A DNA stretch of 64,000 nucleotides. Source: UBA4742 sp963773335. Its GTDB lineage: Bacteria; Actinomycetota; Acidimicrobiia; Acidimicrobiales; Acidimicrobilacustridaceae. Location: contig CAVZAT010000004.1 in assembly GCA_963773335.1 (NCBI GenBank), forward strand, positions 682,001 to 746,000, in the 5' to 3' direction. Both the position numbers and the translations under genes were made by a program. Each line of letters opens with the position of its first letter. Within the stretch, counting starts at the first letter, position 1. Under the pieces are notes generated by a model that saw only the letters and a program-made list of their open reading frames with translations, was not told the DNA's origin and made no database searches. Of the stretch, positions 44,427-54,941 are shown piece by piece.

Positions 44427-45302
44427 ATGAGCAAGAAGTCCAAGAAGGTGGACAAAAGGGCCGAGCCGGACGAACAGTCCGAGGCGTCGGCCGGCATCGA
44501 GGAGTTCGATGCCGCCAGCGCGACTCGACCGAGGATGAAGAAGAAGGAGTACGAAGCCGAGATGCGGCGGCTCCAGGGTGAGTTGGTGGCCATGCAGCAG
44601 TGGGTCACGGCCTCTGGCGCCAAGGTCATGGTGGTGTTCGAGGGGCGCGACACCGCCGGCAAGGGCGGCACGATCCGGCGGATCACCGAACGGACCAACC
44701 CGCGGGTGTTCAAGCACATCGCCCTCGCCGCCCCGACCGAGCGGGAGAAGTCCCAGATGTACATCCAGCGTTACATCAGCCACTTCCCGGCCGCCGGCGA
44801 GGTCGTGATCTTCGATCGCAGTTGGTACAACCGCGCCGGCGTCGAGCCGGTCATGGGGTTCTGCACCCCGGAGCAGTCCGAGCGGTTCCTCGCGCTGGTG
44901 CCCGAGACCGAGAGGGCCATCGTCGACTCCGGCATCATCCTGATCAAGTACTGGCTCGAGGTCAGCCCCGAGGAACAGACCCGTCGACTCAAGAGCCGGA
45001 TCGACGACCCGCGCAAGATCTGGAAGCTCTCCGACCTGGACCTGAAGTCCTACAGCCGCTGGTACGACTACTCCCGGGCCCGTGACGCCATGTTCGCCGC
45101 GACCGACACGTCATGGGCGCCGTGGTTCGTGGCGAACAACGAGGACAAGAAGCGCGGCCGACTCAACATCATCTCTCACCTGCTCAGCCGCATCCGCTAC
45201 GAACCGCTCGACCTTCCGGAGGTGAAGCTGCCGAAACGGCAGGCGGCCGACGACTACGTCGAACCGGACCTGCCGCTGCACTACATCCCAGCCAGGTTCT
45301 GA
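44427..45302 (+). CDS. ppk2: Polyphosphate kinase 2 (PPK2 family, 291 aa)
   Basis: PPK2 enzymes phosphorylate nucleoside mono- or diphosphates with polyphosphate. After a charged 40-residue tail the conserved core is intact: Walker A FEGRDTAGKGG (72-81), lid and TNPRVFKHIAL region, Walker B FDRSWYNRAGVEP (about 130-142), and the KYWLEVSPEEQTRRLKSRI and DPRKIWKLSDLDLKSY motifs. Length fits single-domain class I PPK2. It is followed by a P-type ATPase in the same direction, 41 bp away, a pairing that suggests an energy or ion-stress operon. Confidence 0.9.
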   Translation: MSKKSKKVDKRAEPDEQSEASAGIEEFDAASATRPRMKKKEYEAEMRRLQGELVAMQQWVTASGAKVMVVFEGRDTAGKGGTIRRITERTNPRVFKHIALAAPTEREKSQMYIQRYISHFPAAGEVVIFDRSWYNRAGVEPVMGFCTPEQSERFLALVPETERAIVDSGIILIKYWLEVSPEEQTRRLKSRIDDPRKIWKLSDLDLKSYSRWYDYSRARDAMFAATDTSWAPWFVANNEDKKRGRLNIISHLLSRIRYEPLDLPEVKLPKRQAADDYVEPDLPLHYIPARF

Positions 45303-45343
45303 ACAGTCGACCGGCGACAGCATCGCCGCGAAGGGGAGCGAGC

Positions 45344-48085
45344 ATGGCAGACCCGCAACCGGTGCCGACGGGAACCGGGGTTGGATCCGAGCGGTGGTAC
45401 GCGCGCGCTCCCGACGAGGTCGCTGAGCAGCTGGGCGTCGACCCTGCCACTGGCCTGACCGCGGCGACGGCCACCCGGCGGCTGCAGACCGACGGGCCCA
45501 ACGCCCTTCCCGCCGAGACGACGGTGGCGGGCTGGCGGCGATTCCTCGACCAGTACACCGCCTACATGCAGATCATCCTGCTCATCGCCGGCGGCTTGTC
45601 CCTGGCCATCGGCGAGTGGAGCACGGGCGCCGTCCTGTTGCTGTTGACGGTGTTCAACGCCGTCGTCGGCCTCCGCCAGGAGGGCAAGGCCGAGAGCGCG
45701 ATGAACGCTCTCAAGTCCCTCACCAAGCAGACCGCGCGCGTGCGCCGCGCCGGGATCGAGGCGGCGATCCCGGTCGAGGAAGTCGTGCTGGGCGACGTCG
45801 TGCTCATCACCGCCGGCGACAACGTCGCGGCTGATGGCCGGATCGTCGACGCGAGCGCGCTCAGCATCGACGAATCCGCCCTCACCGGGGAGAGCACGCC
45901 GGCATCGAAGGAATCGGCCACGCTCGCCGACGCGGACCTCGGCCCGGGCGACCAGAAGAACATGGCGTTCATGAACACCCCGGTCACCCACGGCAGCGGC
46001 ACCATGATCGTCACCGCCCGGGGGGCCGACGCCCAGGTCGGCAAGATCGCCGGCATGCTCGCCGGGACGGCCAAGGAACAGACGCCGCTCGCGAAGCAGC
46101 TGAACACGATGACCCTGTGGATCGGCGGGGCGGCGCTCGGGACGATGATCGTCATGTTCAGCCTCGGCCTGTCGAGGGGCGAATCGGCCGACACCCTGTT
46201 CATCACCGCGATCGCCCTGGCCATCGCGGCGATCCCCACGGCCCTGCCGACCGTGCTCCAGGTGATCCTGTCGGCCGGCGCCAAGGAGCTCGCCGGCCAG
46301 AACGCCATCGTCAAGGACCTGGCGTCGGTGGAGACGCTCGGCTCGACCTCGGCGATCAACTCGGACAAGACCGGCACGCTGACCATGAACCAGATGACCG
46401 CGGTCGAGCTCGTCGACCCGGTCGACCGGTACACGATCTCGGGGATCGGCTACGAGCTCGAGGGTCGGGTGCAGCACGCCGCGGGCACCTCGCCTTCCGT
46501 CGATGATGCCGTCATCGGGTTCATCATCGCCAGCGACGCCAAGCTCGTGAACGGCAAGGTCGTCGGCGACCCGACCGAGGGCGCCCTGCTCGTCCTGGCG
46601 CACAAGGCCGGGCTCGACATCGAGGCCAGCCGGGAGCGGTTCCCCCGTCTGGCCACCCTCCCGTTCGACCCCACCTACAAGCTGATGGCGACCTTCAACT
46701 CGGCCGCCGACTCGTCCGGAAAAGACGTCGTGCGCTGCTTCGTGAAGGGAGCGGCCCCGGCCGTGATGAGCCGCGCCGCGACCGCCCTCGCCGCGGGCCG
46801 CAGCGTGCCGTGGGACGAGACGCTCAAGCAGCGGGCCGAGGATGCCGTGACCCGCATGGAGGGTCAGGGGCAACGGGTGATGGCGGCGGCCTTCCGAGAC
46901 ATCGATCCCGCGACCTTCGACGCCGACGGCGACCTGCTGAGCTATGTCACCGAGTTGGAGATGGCGTCGATCGTGGCCATGGTCGACCCGCCCCGCGAGG
47001 CGTCCATGGCGGCCGTCCACGACGCCCAGGCCGCCGGCATCCGGGTGCGCATGGTCACCGGCGACGATGTGACCACGGGCGCGGCCATCGCCGAACAGCT
47101 CGGCATACCAGGCGAAGCGATGCTCGGCACCGAGTTCGCCGCGCTCAGCGACGAGGAACGACTCGCCCGCATCGACGACATCGGCGTGGTCGGACGCGTC
47201 GCCCCCGAACACAAGGTGCTGCTCGTCCAGACCCTGAAGCAGAAGGGCGACGTCGTCGCCATGGCCGGCGACGGCGTGAACGACGCACCGGCGGTCAAGG
47301 CCGCCGACATCGGGATCGCCATGGGCACCGGCACCCAGGTGGCCAAGAACGCCAGCCGGATGATCCTCTCCGACGACAACTACGCCACCATCGTGCGCGC
47401 CGTCCGCGGCGGCCGGAAGGTCTACGACAACCTCAACAAGTTCATCCGCTTCGTGATCCTCGAGCTCGTGGCGTACATCATCACCTTCCTCGGGGCCAGC
47501 ATCCTCAACATCGCCGCCGGCCAGCCGTTCTCACCCGCCCAGATCCTCTACATCAACTTCTTCGTCAACGCACCACTCGGCGTCACGCTCGGCATGGACC
47601 ACGAGGCCGCCGGCCTCATGGCCCGCAAGCCGCGGCCACGCAACGCTTCCATCATGACCGCAGGCCTGCTGACCACCGCCGGCCTCGTCGGCCTGTTCAT
47701 GGCCGCGTGCACGCTCGCCCTCATCAGCTACGGCACGCACCACTACGACAGCGTGGCCGTCGGCACCTCAATGGGCGTCACCGCGTTCTCGCTCATGCTC
47801 ATCACCGCCGCCTTCCAGGCCCGAAGCGTCACCACCACCACCTTCACCACCGGGACCTTCGACAACCGGAACCTGAACTGGACCGCCCTGGCCGAGTTCG
47901 TCCTCGCCGTCCTCATCACCCAGATGGAAGTCCTCCGCAGGATCTTCGACACGGTCGAGCTCTCGTTCCACCAGTGGGCCCTGGCCCTCATTCCCGCCGT
48001 CGCGCTCCTGTTCCTCTGGGAGCTCGGGAAGCTCATCGCACGTCGCGAGACCACCGACACGCACGACCCGGTCCACGCCCCGTGA
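45344..48085 (+). CDS. P-type cation-transporting ATPase (913 aa)
   Basis: The full-length P-type pump has an N-terminal cation-ATPase domain (LQTDGPNALPAE), an actuator domain with LTGES, transmembrane helix 4 with IPTALPT (I297-T303), a phosphorylation site NSDKTGTLT (Asp341), a hinge GDGVNDAP near residue 643 and ten predicted helices. The helix-4 motif differs from the PEGLP of Ca/Na pumps and the residue before SDKTG is Asn instead of Cys, so the ion cannot be assigned. ATG 45344 follows AAGGGGAG. The stop overlaps the GTG of the next gene. Confidence 0.9.
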   Translation: MADPQPVPTGTGVGSERWYARAPDEVAEQLGVDPATGLTAATATRRLQTDGPNALPAETTVAGWRRFLDQYTAYMQIILLIAGGLSLAIGEWSTGAVLLLLTVFNAVVGLRQEGKAESAMNALKSLTKQTARVRRAGIEAAIPVEEVVLGDVVLITAGDNVAADGRIVDASALSIDESALTGESTPASKESATLADADLGPGDQKNMAFMNTPVTHGSGTMIVTARGADAQVGKIAGMLAGTAKEQTPLAKQLNTMTLWIGGAALGTMIVMFSLGLSRGESADTLFITAIALAIAAIPTALPTVLQVILSAGAKELAGQNAIVKDLASVETLGSTSAINSDKTGTLTMNQMTAVELVDPVDRYTISGIGYELEGRVQHAAGTSPSVDDAVIGFIIASDAKLVNGKVVGDPTEGALLVLAHKAGLDIEASRERFPRLATLPFDPTYKLMATFNSAADSSGKDVVRCFVKGAAPAVMSRAATALAAGRSVPWDETLKQRAEDAVTRMEGQGQRVMAAAFRDIDPATFDADGDLLSYVTELEMASIVAMVDPPREASMAAVHDAQAAGIRVRMVTGDDVTTGAAIAEQLGIPGEAMLGTEFAALSDEERLARIDDIGVVGRVAPEHKVLLVQTLKQKGDVVAMAGDGVNDAPAVKAADIGIAMGTGTQVAKNASRMILSDDNYATIVRAVRGGRKVYDNLNKFIRFVILELVAYIITFLGASILNIAAGQPFSPAQILYINFFVNAPLGVTLGMDHEAAGLMARKPRPRNASIMTAGLLTTAGLVGLFMAACTLALISYGTHHYDSVAVGTSMGVTAFSLMLITAAFQARSVTTTTFTTGTFDNRNLNWTALAEFVLAVLITQMEVLRRIFDTVELSFHQWALALIPAVALLFLWELGKLIARRETTDTHDPVHAP

Positions 48086-48876
48086 CCGCGCCGGACCACC
48101 GGAACGTGGCCCGCCGCGCCGGGCGATCGGGGCCGCGGCAACCTCGGTCGGTGTCGTGTTGATCGGCGCGGCGGTCGTGCACGCCTCGCCATCGGCCGAT
48201 CGGCCCGCGTTGCGTCTGGTCGTCGTCGCCGCACTCGTCACGAGCACCGTGGCCCTCGGTCGGGCCGCGCTCGTCCGCGATCTCCGTGAGCGGGACCGGC
48301 AGCGACCGATGGTGGTGGCGCAGCCAAAGCATCCGGTGTTGATCTGCAACCCCTGGTCGGGCGGGGGCAAGGTGGCCAAGTTCGGCTTGGACGTGCTGGC
48401 CCGGGCGATGGGCGTCGAGGTCGTGATGCCCGACCACGGCCTCGACCTGGAGAAGCTGGCCCGCGATGCGGCGGCGAGCGACTACGCCACCGTCGGCCAC
48501 CGCCTGTTCGTCAACAACGTCTCGCTCGGCCTCGACGCCTCACAACGCCGACGGCTCGGCACCGGCACCGAAGCAGCAACCGTCGTCGCCATGTCCGCTC
48601 TCGGTCAGCGCCGCCGGAGCCGCCACTGCCACGAGTTCACCGCGGACCGATTCGAGGTTCGGTCCCGGTCGGGGAAAGCCTTCGCCGGTATCGACGGCGA
48701 AGCCATCGAGCTCGACACCCCGATCGACTTCCAGATCCACCCCCGCGGCCTGCGACTCCTGGTCCCCGCCGGGAACCTCCCGGCCGCCGAGAAACGCCGC
48801 GCCCGCGACGTCTCCGCTCACCGATCTGCTCGACTTGGCGCGGGGCCGGAAGCCCGTCGCCGTCATGGACGAGTGA
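48082..48876 (+). pseudogene. Diacylglycerol/lipid kinase family protein gutted by internal deletions
   Basis: This is recognisable as a DAGK-catalytic-domain protein by NPWSGGGKVAKFGLDVLA at the start, RLFVNNVSLGLDA in the middle and GKAFAGIDGEAIELDTPIDF near the end. The segment between LARDAAA and YATVG, which should hold the GGDGT active-site motif, is missing. So is a second segment between SLGLDA and SQRRRLGTG. Both joins keep the frame. Two small frameshifts (about 48120 and 48815) also occur. It cannot be an active kinase. The start overlaps the ATPase stop by GTGA. Confidence 0.7.
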
Positions 48877-49001
48877 CCATTGGAGCGCGGTCAGCTCGAC
48901 GGCCCGCCTACGATCTCCCGTCGGCCATCCGACGGGGGCGTCAGCCCTTCCCCACCAGGGCACCGCTGATGGCTTCACACCGCTAGCAAAGAGGAGAGAT
49001 C

Positions 49002-49391
49002 ATGTTCGCCTACACCTTCGGGTCCGGCCAGTTGCTGTGGTCAATGTTGTGGTTCTTCATGTTCATCATCTGGATCTGGATCCTGATCGCCATCTTCGGC
49101 GACATCTTCCGCAGCGATGACCTGTCCGGTGGCCTGAAGGCCTTCTGGGTGCTCTTCGTCGTGATCCTGCCCTGGCTCGGCATCCTCGTGTACCTGATCG
49201 CCCGCGGCTCGGGTATGCAGAAGCGCGCCATCGCTCGGGCTCAAGCACAGGAGGCTGACTTCCGCCAGTACGTGCAGGCGACTGCCGGAGGGAGCACCGC
49301 TGACCAGATCGCCAAGCTGGCCGACCTCAAGAACCAGGGCGCCATCACCGACGCGGAGTTCGAGGCCCAGAAGGCGAAGCTGCTGGCCTAG
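49002..49391 (+). CDS. SHOCT-domain membrane protein (129 aa)
   Basis: Two transmembrane helices (LLWSMLWFFMFIIWIWILIA; FWVLFVVILPWLGILVYLIA) resemble the phospholipase-D N-terminal-like anchor. A charged linker (MQKRAIARAQAQEADFRQ) and a C-terminal SHOCT motif (DQIAKLADLKNQGAITDAEF) follow. A good site (AGAGGAGAG) precedes ATG 49002. SHOCT proteins are small oligomerising regulators; the exact role is unknown. It closes the ppk2-ATPase cluster before a strong terminator. Confidence 0.85.
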   Translation: MFAYTFGSGQLLWSMLWFFMFIIWIWILIAIFGDIFRSDDLSGGLKAFWVLFVVILPWLGILVYLIARGSGMQKRAIARAQAQEADFRQYVQATAGGSTADQIAKLADLKNQGAITDAEFEAQKAKLLA

Positions 49392-49401
49392 AGCCGCCCG
49401 T

Positions 49402-49455
49402 GGCGGGGATCGGGATCCGACAGACAGCGGTCGTCGCGATCCCGATCCCCGCGCC
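49402..49455 (+). terminator. Strong terminator after the SHOCT gene
   Basis: Arms of about 15-17 bp (GGCGGGGATCGGGATC and GATCCCGATCCCCGCGCC) flank a loop of about 20 bases, starting 11 bases after the stop codon. Confidence 0.75.
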
Positions 49456-49751
49456 ACCGTGTGGACACCTCTGGTCGGGAGTCGCCGGTCGGGAGTCGCC
49501 AGCCGTGGCCGGACTCTGAGCTGGTTCGATCAGACCGAAATCGGGCCGCGAGCGGCGAGGCGGGCCACTGGGGACCTTGGTCCCTGGTTCGCGCCGCCCC
49601 GAGGGGTCCAGGATCAACCCATGGAGCCTACGAGGATCGCCTCAGCCAAGGCTGAGACGGCGGCCGGCTGGGCCGCGCGGCCGTTCCGGGTCGAACCGTC
49701 CCGGTGCCTCGGCGTGGCCGTGATGCTCGTGCCCGGACCGGCCCGTCCGAC
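49456..49751. other. Intergenic, no gene seen
   Basis: These 296 bases lie between the terminator and the second P-type ATPase. Short open frames lack protein character. A promoter for the downstream gene is expected here but no clear -10/-35 pair was found. Confidence 0.3.
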
Positions 49752-52573
49752 ATGAGCGACCGGCTCGTCCGCGAGCCGCCGACGTCGGCCCTCGAACCCG
49801 GCGATCACCCGAGCGACTCGCCCGCCACCGACCCGTCGGAGCTCGATCCCCGCGAGGCGCCGGCTCGACTGATGCGAGACCTGCGCACGAGCGCGACCGG
49901 GACTGACCGACCGCGAGGTGCGACGCCGGCTCGAGCGCTACGGGCCGAACCAGCTCGATGAGCAGGTCCGGTCAGGGGCGCTGGCACTCGCTCGGCCCAT
50001 CAGTTCACCCACCCCCTGGCCCTGCTGCTGCTGTTGGCCTCGGTGCTGGCCGTCGGGACCGGTTCGGTCGTCCTGGCCGTCGCCATCCTGGTCGTCATCC
50101 TGGTCAACGCCGGATTCGCCTTCCTGCAGGAGCAGCAGGCCGAACGGGCCGTCGAGGCCCTTCGCTCCTATCTGCCGGACGCAGGCCACGGTGCGACGCG
50201 ACGGATCGGTCCAGCGCGTCGCGGCGGCCGGCCTGGTGCCCGGCGACGTCCTGATCGTGGCCGAGGGGGACCGCATCTCCGCCGACGCCCGGATGCTCAC
50301 CGGATCGGTCGAGGTGGACGCCTCCATGCTGACTGGCGAGTCCGACGCCGTCGAGCGATCAGCGAACCGCTCCGATCTGGCGGTTCCGTACCTGCAGGCG
50401 CCCGACCTGCTCTTCAGCGGCACGACCTGCCTCGGCGGCGAGGCCACCGCGGTCGTCCACGCCACCGGCATGCACACCGAGCTCGGTCGGATCGCGGCCT
50501 TGTCGACGTGCCAGGAGGTGGAACAGAGCCCACTGGAACGCCAGGTCCGGCGAATCGCCTGGGTGATCGCCCTGGTGGCATTGGCCGTGGGTGCTGCCTT
50601 CCTGCCGCTCGGCATGTTCGCGGCCGGGCTCTCGTTCCCACAGGCCGCCATCTTCGCGGTGGGGCTCCTGGTGGCGAACGTGCCGGAGGGCCTCCTGCCC
50701 ACCATCACGCTGGCGCTGGCCGCCGGGGTGCGGATCCTGGCCAAGCGCGGGGCGATCGTGAAGCGCCTGTCCGCGGTCGAGACGCTCGGTTCGACGACGG
50801 TGATCTGCACCGACAAGACGGGCACTCTGACCGAGAACCGCATGCGCGCCGTCGCGGTGGCCACGTCGACCGGGCTCGAGGCCGTCGACGCGTTGACGCC
50901 CGCGGCGGCTCGGAGTCGCCCCGTCATCGCCCAGCTGGCCCGGGCGCTGGTCGCCTGCAACAACGCCACGCTGGATGCCGCAAGACGGGGGGATCGGCGA
51001 TCCGACCGAGATCGCGCTCCTGCGCCTCGCCACCCCGCTGATGGCCCCCGACGCAGATCCATCCCCGGTGCGGATCAGAGCGCTGGGGTTCGATCCAGAC
51101 CGCCGATTGATGTCGACCGTCGACCGCGAAGACCGACGATGCGTGATCCACACCAAGGGCGCACCGGAGGCGGTCCTGGCCCACTGTGTGGACTACCTCG
51201 GACCCGACGGCACCGTCGACCACCTGGATGGTGCAACCCGGACCCGCTTCGAGGAGATGGTCGGCCAGCTGGCCGACCAAGGACTGCGCGTCCTGGGCGT
51301 CGCGTCTCGCACCGGCGACATCCCGCCGGAGTCGGTGGACGACGTCAGCCGGGAGGAGGTCGAACGGGGCCTGTGCCTGCTCGGTCTGATCGCGCTCGAG
51401 GATCCACCTCGCCCCGAGGTCGGGGCTGCGGTGCGTCGCTGCCATGCTGCCGGCGTCCGGGTCGTGATGGTGACCGGCGATCACGAGAGGACCGCGGCCG
51501 CCATCGCGCGTCGCATCGGCCTGGGTGGATCAGATCCGGAGGTGATGACCGGCGATGCGCTCGAGCGGCTGAGCGAAGGCGAGCTCGACGCCTTGCTCTG
51601 CCGGCACGACGAGATGGTGTTCGCCCGCGTCTCACCCGAGGCCAAGCTGCGGATCGCCGACGCGCTGCGCGAGCTGGCCGAGGTCGTGGCCATGACCGGC
51701 GACGGCGTGAACGACGCGCCCGCCCTTCGTCGGGCCGACATCGGCGTGGCCATGGGTCTGGCCGGCACCGACGTGGCCCGCGAGGCCGCCACCATGATCC
51801 TGACCGACGACAACTTCGCCACGATCGCGGTGGCCATCGAAGAGGGGCGTCGCGTCTACGCCAACATCCGCAAGTTCATCTTCTACATCTTCGTGCACGC
51901 CACCCCAGAGGTCGTCCCCTTCCTCGTCTATGCGCTCAGCGCCGGAACCATCCCGCTTCCGCTCACCGTCCTGCAGATCCTGGCCATCGACCTGGGAACC
52001 GAGATCCTCCCCGCGCTCGCACTGGGGCGCGAGCCGGCGGAGCCGGGAATCATGGAACAGCCGCCGCGCCCGCCCGGCGAGGGCGTGATCCGACCGGCCA
52101 TGTTGGTCCGAGCCTGGCTGTTCCTGGGCACGATCTCGGCGGTGCTGGTGATGCTGGGCTTCTTCGCAGTCCTGCGATCCGGCGGCTGGCAACCTGGAGA
52201 TCCCACCGGCGTCGGCTCGGCGCTGCACGAGACCTATCGCCAGGCAACGACCATGACCTTCCTCGGGATCGTCATGTGCCAGGTGGGCACCGTCTTCGCG
52301 GCCCGGACCGAGCGCGTGTCGCTCCGGTCGATCGGGATCACCAGCAACCGACTGCTGATCTGGGCCGTGGGCATCGAGCTCGCCTTCGCCTTGGCCGTCA
52401 CCTATCTCGGTCCACTCCAGCGACTGTTCGGGACCGCGAGCCTCGAGCCTCGCTTCCTGCTCTGGATCCTCCCGTTCCCGCTGATCGTCTGGGGTGCGGA
52501 CGAGGTGGCCCGCTGGGTCCGGCGATCGACGACCCGCCGACACGGACAGTCGACCCTGGTGCGGGCTTCCTGA
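49752..52573 (+). pseudogene. P-type ATPase of the P2 (Ca/Na-pump-like) type, four frameshifts
   Basis: The N-terminus from ATG 49752 (LDPREAPARLMRDLRTS) joins LTDREVRRRLERYGPNQLDE after an indel near 49900. More shifts occur near 50010 (VLAVAILVVILVNAGFAFLQ), 50180 (QATVRRDGSVQRVAAAGLVP) and 50990. Core motifs are intact: MLTGES, VPEGLLPT in helix 4, VICTDKTGTLT, GDPTE, IHTKGAPEAVL, MTGDGVNDAP. The C-terminal helices run to 52573. PEGLLP is the signature of P2 pumps (Ca, Na/K type). It is a different subtype from the pump at 45344. The indels are probably sequencing errors. Confidence 0.75.
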
Positions 52574-52717
52574 CACGACCGCAGCCCAGCCTCAGTCGTT
52601 GACGTCCTCGCTCACCAGGTTGGACGCCATGCGCTCCAGCCGCGGACCCGTCCGATCGGCTTCAGCCCCAGACCTTTCGAACGCCTCGGCCGCCTCGAAG
52701 GGCGTGATGGCGGCCGG

Positions 52718-53749
52718 TCAGGCCTCGCGGCAGAACTGGGCGATGCTGGCCGCGGTCTCCCGGCTGATGTCGGGGCAGGCCACCGAGAAGATCTCGGTCC
52801 CGTGGATGGTGCCCATCACCTGGCGGCCGCGAGCGGGCACCCCGGCCCGCAGCAGCAGCCGGTAGAACTCGATGCCCTCGTCTCGCAGCGGGTCGCACTC
52901 GTTGACGCTGATCACCGTGGGGACCAGTCCGGCCACGTCGGCCTCGGTGGCGAACGACGGCCAAGCCAGCGGGTCGCCGGCCTCGAAGGCGGCGATGCCG
53001 TAGCCCACCGCGCCCCGGTTGTTGTGCAGGTCGAGCAGGATGCCGTTGTTCTCGATCGACGACGGGTAGCGCTCCTGGGGCCAGCTCCCGGCGATGTAGG
53101 GACACATGGCGTACAGGCCGCGAACCAGCCCGAGGTCGCCGTCGCGCTTGAGCCGCAGCCCCGTGGCCAGGGTCAGGTTGCCTCCTCCGCTCTCGCCGGC
53201 CACCACGATGTGCGCCGGGTCCACGCCAAGCTCGTCGGCGTGGGCCACCAGCCACTTCAATCCGCTCACGCAGTCGTTCAGGCCCGCCGGGAACGGTTCG
53301 ACCTCCGGGGCGGAGGACGGGGTCACGCAGTTGCGGAAGTCCACCATGGCCACGGCCACGCCCTGGTTGGCGATCAGTCGCCCCCACGACCGGTACATGC
53401 CCAGGAAGCACGACATGGAGGCCATGCCCCCGCCGTGGATGTAGTACACGCACGGCAGCGGCGTGTCCGACCGGGGCCGGATGAACTGGATCTTCACCGC
53501 GTTGGTGTCTGGTTCTGAAACGAACTCGAGGGTGGAGATGTCCAGGCCGGCCGAGGGCGCGATCGTCTCGTCGTCGATCAGGTCGAGCACGGCCTCCATC
53601 TGCTTGGCCTGGACCAGGGCGTCGGGCTGGTTCACCTCGTCCAGCAGCTGCACGCGGTCGACCACGTCACCCATGGCCAGGTCCGGTATCGCCCCCATGA
53701 GCGCCTTGATCCTGGGATCGATCCGTGGATCGTCACTGATGCGGCTCAT
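52718..53749 (-). CDS. Alpha/beta hydrolase, hormone-sensitive-lipase-like (343 aa)
   Basis: The protein has the HSL-type oxyanion motif YYIHGGGMAS, nucleophile elbow VVAGESGGGNL (Ser, GESGG variant of GDSAG), the Asp region VISVNECDPLRDEG and the His region MGTIHGTEIF. There is no signal peptide, so it is a cytoplasmic esterase acting on acyl esters of unknown structure. ATG 53749 gives a normal start (SRISDDPRIDPRIKALMG). It is on the same strand as the secreted lipase gene upstream. Confidence 0.85.
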   Translation of the reverse strand: MSRISDDPRIDPRIKALMGAIPDLAMGDVVDRVQLLDEVNQPDALVQAKQMEAVLDLIDDETIAPSAGLDISTLEFVSEPDTNAVKIQFIRPRSDTPLPCVYYIHGGGMASMSCFLGMYRSWGRLIANQGVAVAMVDFRNCVTPSSAPEVEPFPAGLNDCVSGLKWLVAHADELGVDPAHIVVAGESGGGNLTLATGLRLKRDGDLGLVRGLYAMCPYIAGSWPQERYPSSIENNGILLDLHNNRGAVGYGIAAFEAGDPLAWPSFATEADVAGLVPTVISVNECDPLRDEGIEFYRLLLRAGVPARGRQVMGTIHGTEIFSVACPDISRETAASIAQFCREA

Positions 53750-53891
53750 CGCCACCCCCGGTTCGAGTGGGCGGCGATCGGTCAGCCGGCGCCGCGCTTC
53801 CCGTCGAGTGTGCCAGATCCCGGCCGGGTGGGCCGCCCACCCCTCCCGGCGCGGGGCGCACGCCGGGAGGGGACGACCGATCGACGGCGGT

Positions 53892-54821
53892 TCAGCCGCC
53901 GACGACCGGCAGCACCAGGCTGCACCAGGGCCTGAACCGGGGGCTGTCCGCACCCAGGGCGTTCATCACGTCCTGCAACGCCACCCGGTCGTAGATGATC
54001 CCGATGTGGTCCGTGAAGTCGATGCCGCACTGGTTCTGCAGCAGGATGTTCTGCACGTTGGGTCCGGTCAGGAACGCCGATGTGTAGGGCGTGACGATCT
54101 CGTCGTACTTGGATTCGATCACCACGTACTTCGGACCGGGCTGGGTGTCGCCGCCGGCGTTGAGCGACGACATGAAGGCCGACGGCAGGATCTGCTCGGT
54201 GCACGACACGCAACCCAGCGCGGTCGTGATGGGCACGCCCAGGATCTTGAAGTCGTTCACCAGGGTGTTGAGCCCGTCGATGGTGGTCCCGTGGTTCGAC
54301 GGGGCCAGCCCGACCAACATGTTCACCTTGGCCGCGCCCCCCAGGTACTTGATGTAGTACCGCGGCATCATGCCGCCCTGGGAGTGGCCCACCATGTCGA
54401 CCTTGCTGGCCCCCGTGGCGGCCAGCACCTTGTTCACGAACGTCGCCAACTCCCCCGCGGACGACCCGATGTCGGTCAGTGCGTAGAGGAAGCCGAGCGA
54501 TGAGCTGTTGGCGCCGTAGTTGAAGGCGTAGACGCAGTATCCGGCGTTGGCCAGCATGGGCGACAGCGCCTGCCAGCTGAACGCCTCGTTGGCCAGGGTG
54601 CCGTGCACCAGGATGACCGGGTAGGGATGGGCGCGGCTGGGCTTGCACGACCAGTTGTTGGAGCCGGGCGGCATCGAGTTCGGCGCGAACAGCTCATTGG
54701 CCAGCGCATCGCCGAAGTTGCCCACCCGCAGCGGCGCCGCGTCCGCCGACGGTGCCAGCACGGCCAGGCAGATGACACAGGCGAGCACGCTGAACAGCCC
54801 ACCCCGAGTTCGTCGGAACAT
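53892..54821 (-). CDS. Secreted lipase/alpha-beta hydrolase (309 aa)
   Basis: A signal peptide (RRTRGGLFSVLACVICLAVL, cleavage near SADA) leads to a lipase domain: oxyanion strand YPVILVHGTLANEAFSW, nucleophile GHSQGGMMPRYY, GLAPSNHGTT after it, Asp in ESKYDEIVTPY and a catalytic His probably in IDFTDHIGIIYD. Paired cysteines (GCVSCTE and others) suit an extracellular enzyme. This resembles actinobacterial triacylglycerol lipases (LipA-like). ATG 54821 follows AGAGGAGAT. Divergent to the AraC regulator, which may control it. Confidence 0.85.
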   Translation of the reverse strand: MFRRTRGGLFSVLACVICLAVLAPSADAAPLRVGNFGDALANELFAPNSMPPGSNNWSCKPSRAHPYPVILVHGTLANEAFSWQALSPMLANAGYCVYAFNYGANSSSLGFLYALTDIGSSAGELATFVNKVLAATGASKVDMVGHSQGGMMPRYYIKYLGGAAKVNMLVGLAPSNHGTTIDGLNTLVNDFKILGVPITTALGCVSCTEQILPSAFMSSLNAGGDTQPGPKYVVIESKYDEIVTPYTSAFLTGPNVQNILLQNQCGIDFTDHIGIIYDRVALQDVMNALGADSPRFRPWCSLVLPVVGG

Positions 54822-54941
54822 GCGGATCTCCTCTGGCACCGAATGGGCGATGCCGACCCCCCGTTGGACCAGGTGCCCCTCGCACCTGTCGCCCGGATGT
54901 GTCCGCCCCAGCCGGAACCCGGCTGCACTAGCGTGGCGTAC

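Noticed and set aside
52594..52717. In-frame continuation after the stop of the HSL-like hydrolase (AAITPFEAAEAFERSG, ending VSEDVND)
   Set aside because: It reads like protein but has no start codon and the hydrolase already has a normal length and ending. Probably a remnant; no readthrough signal seen.
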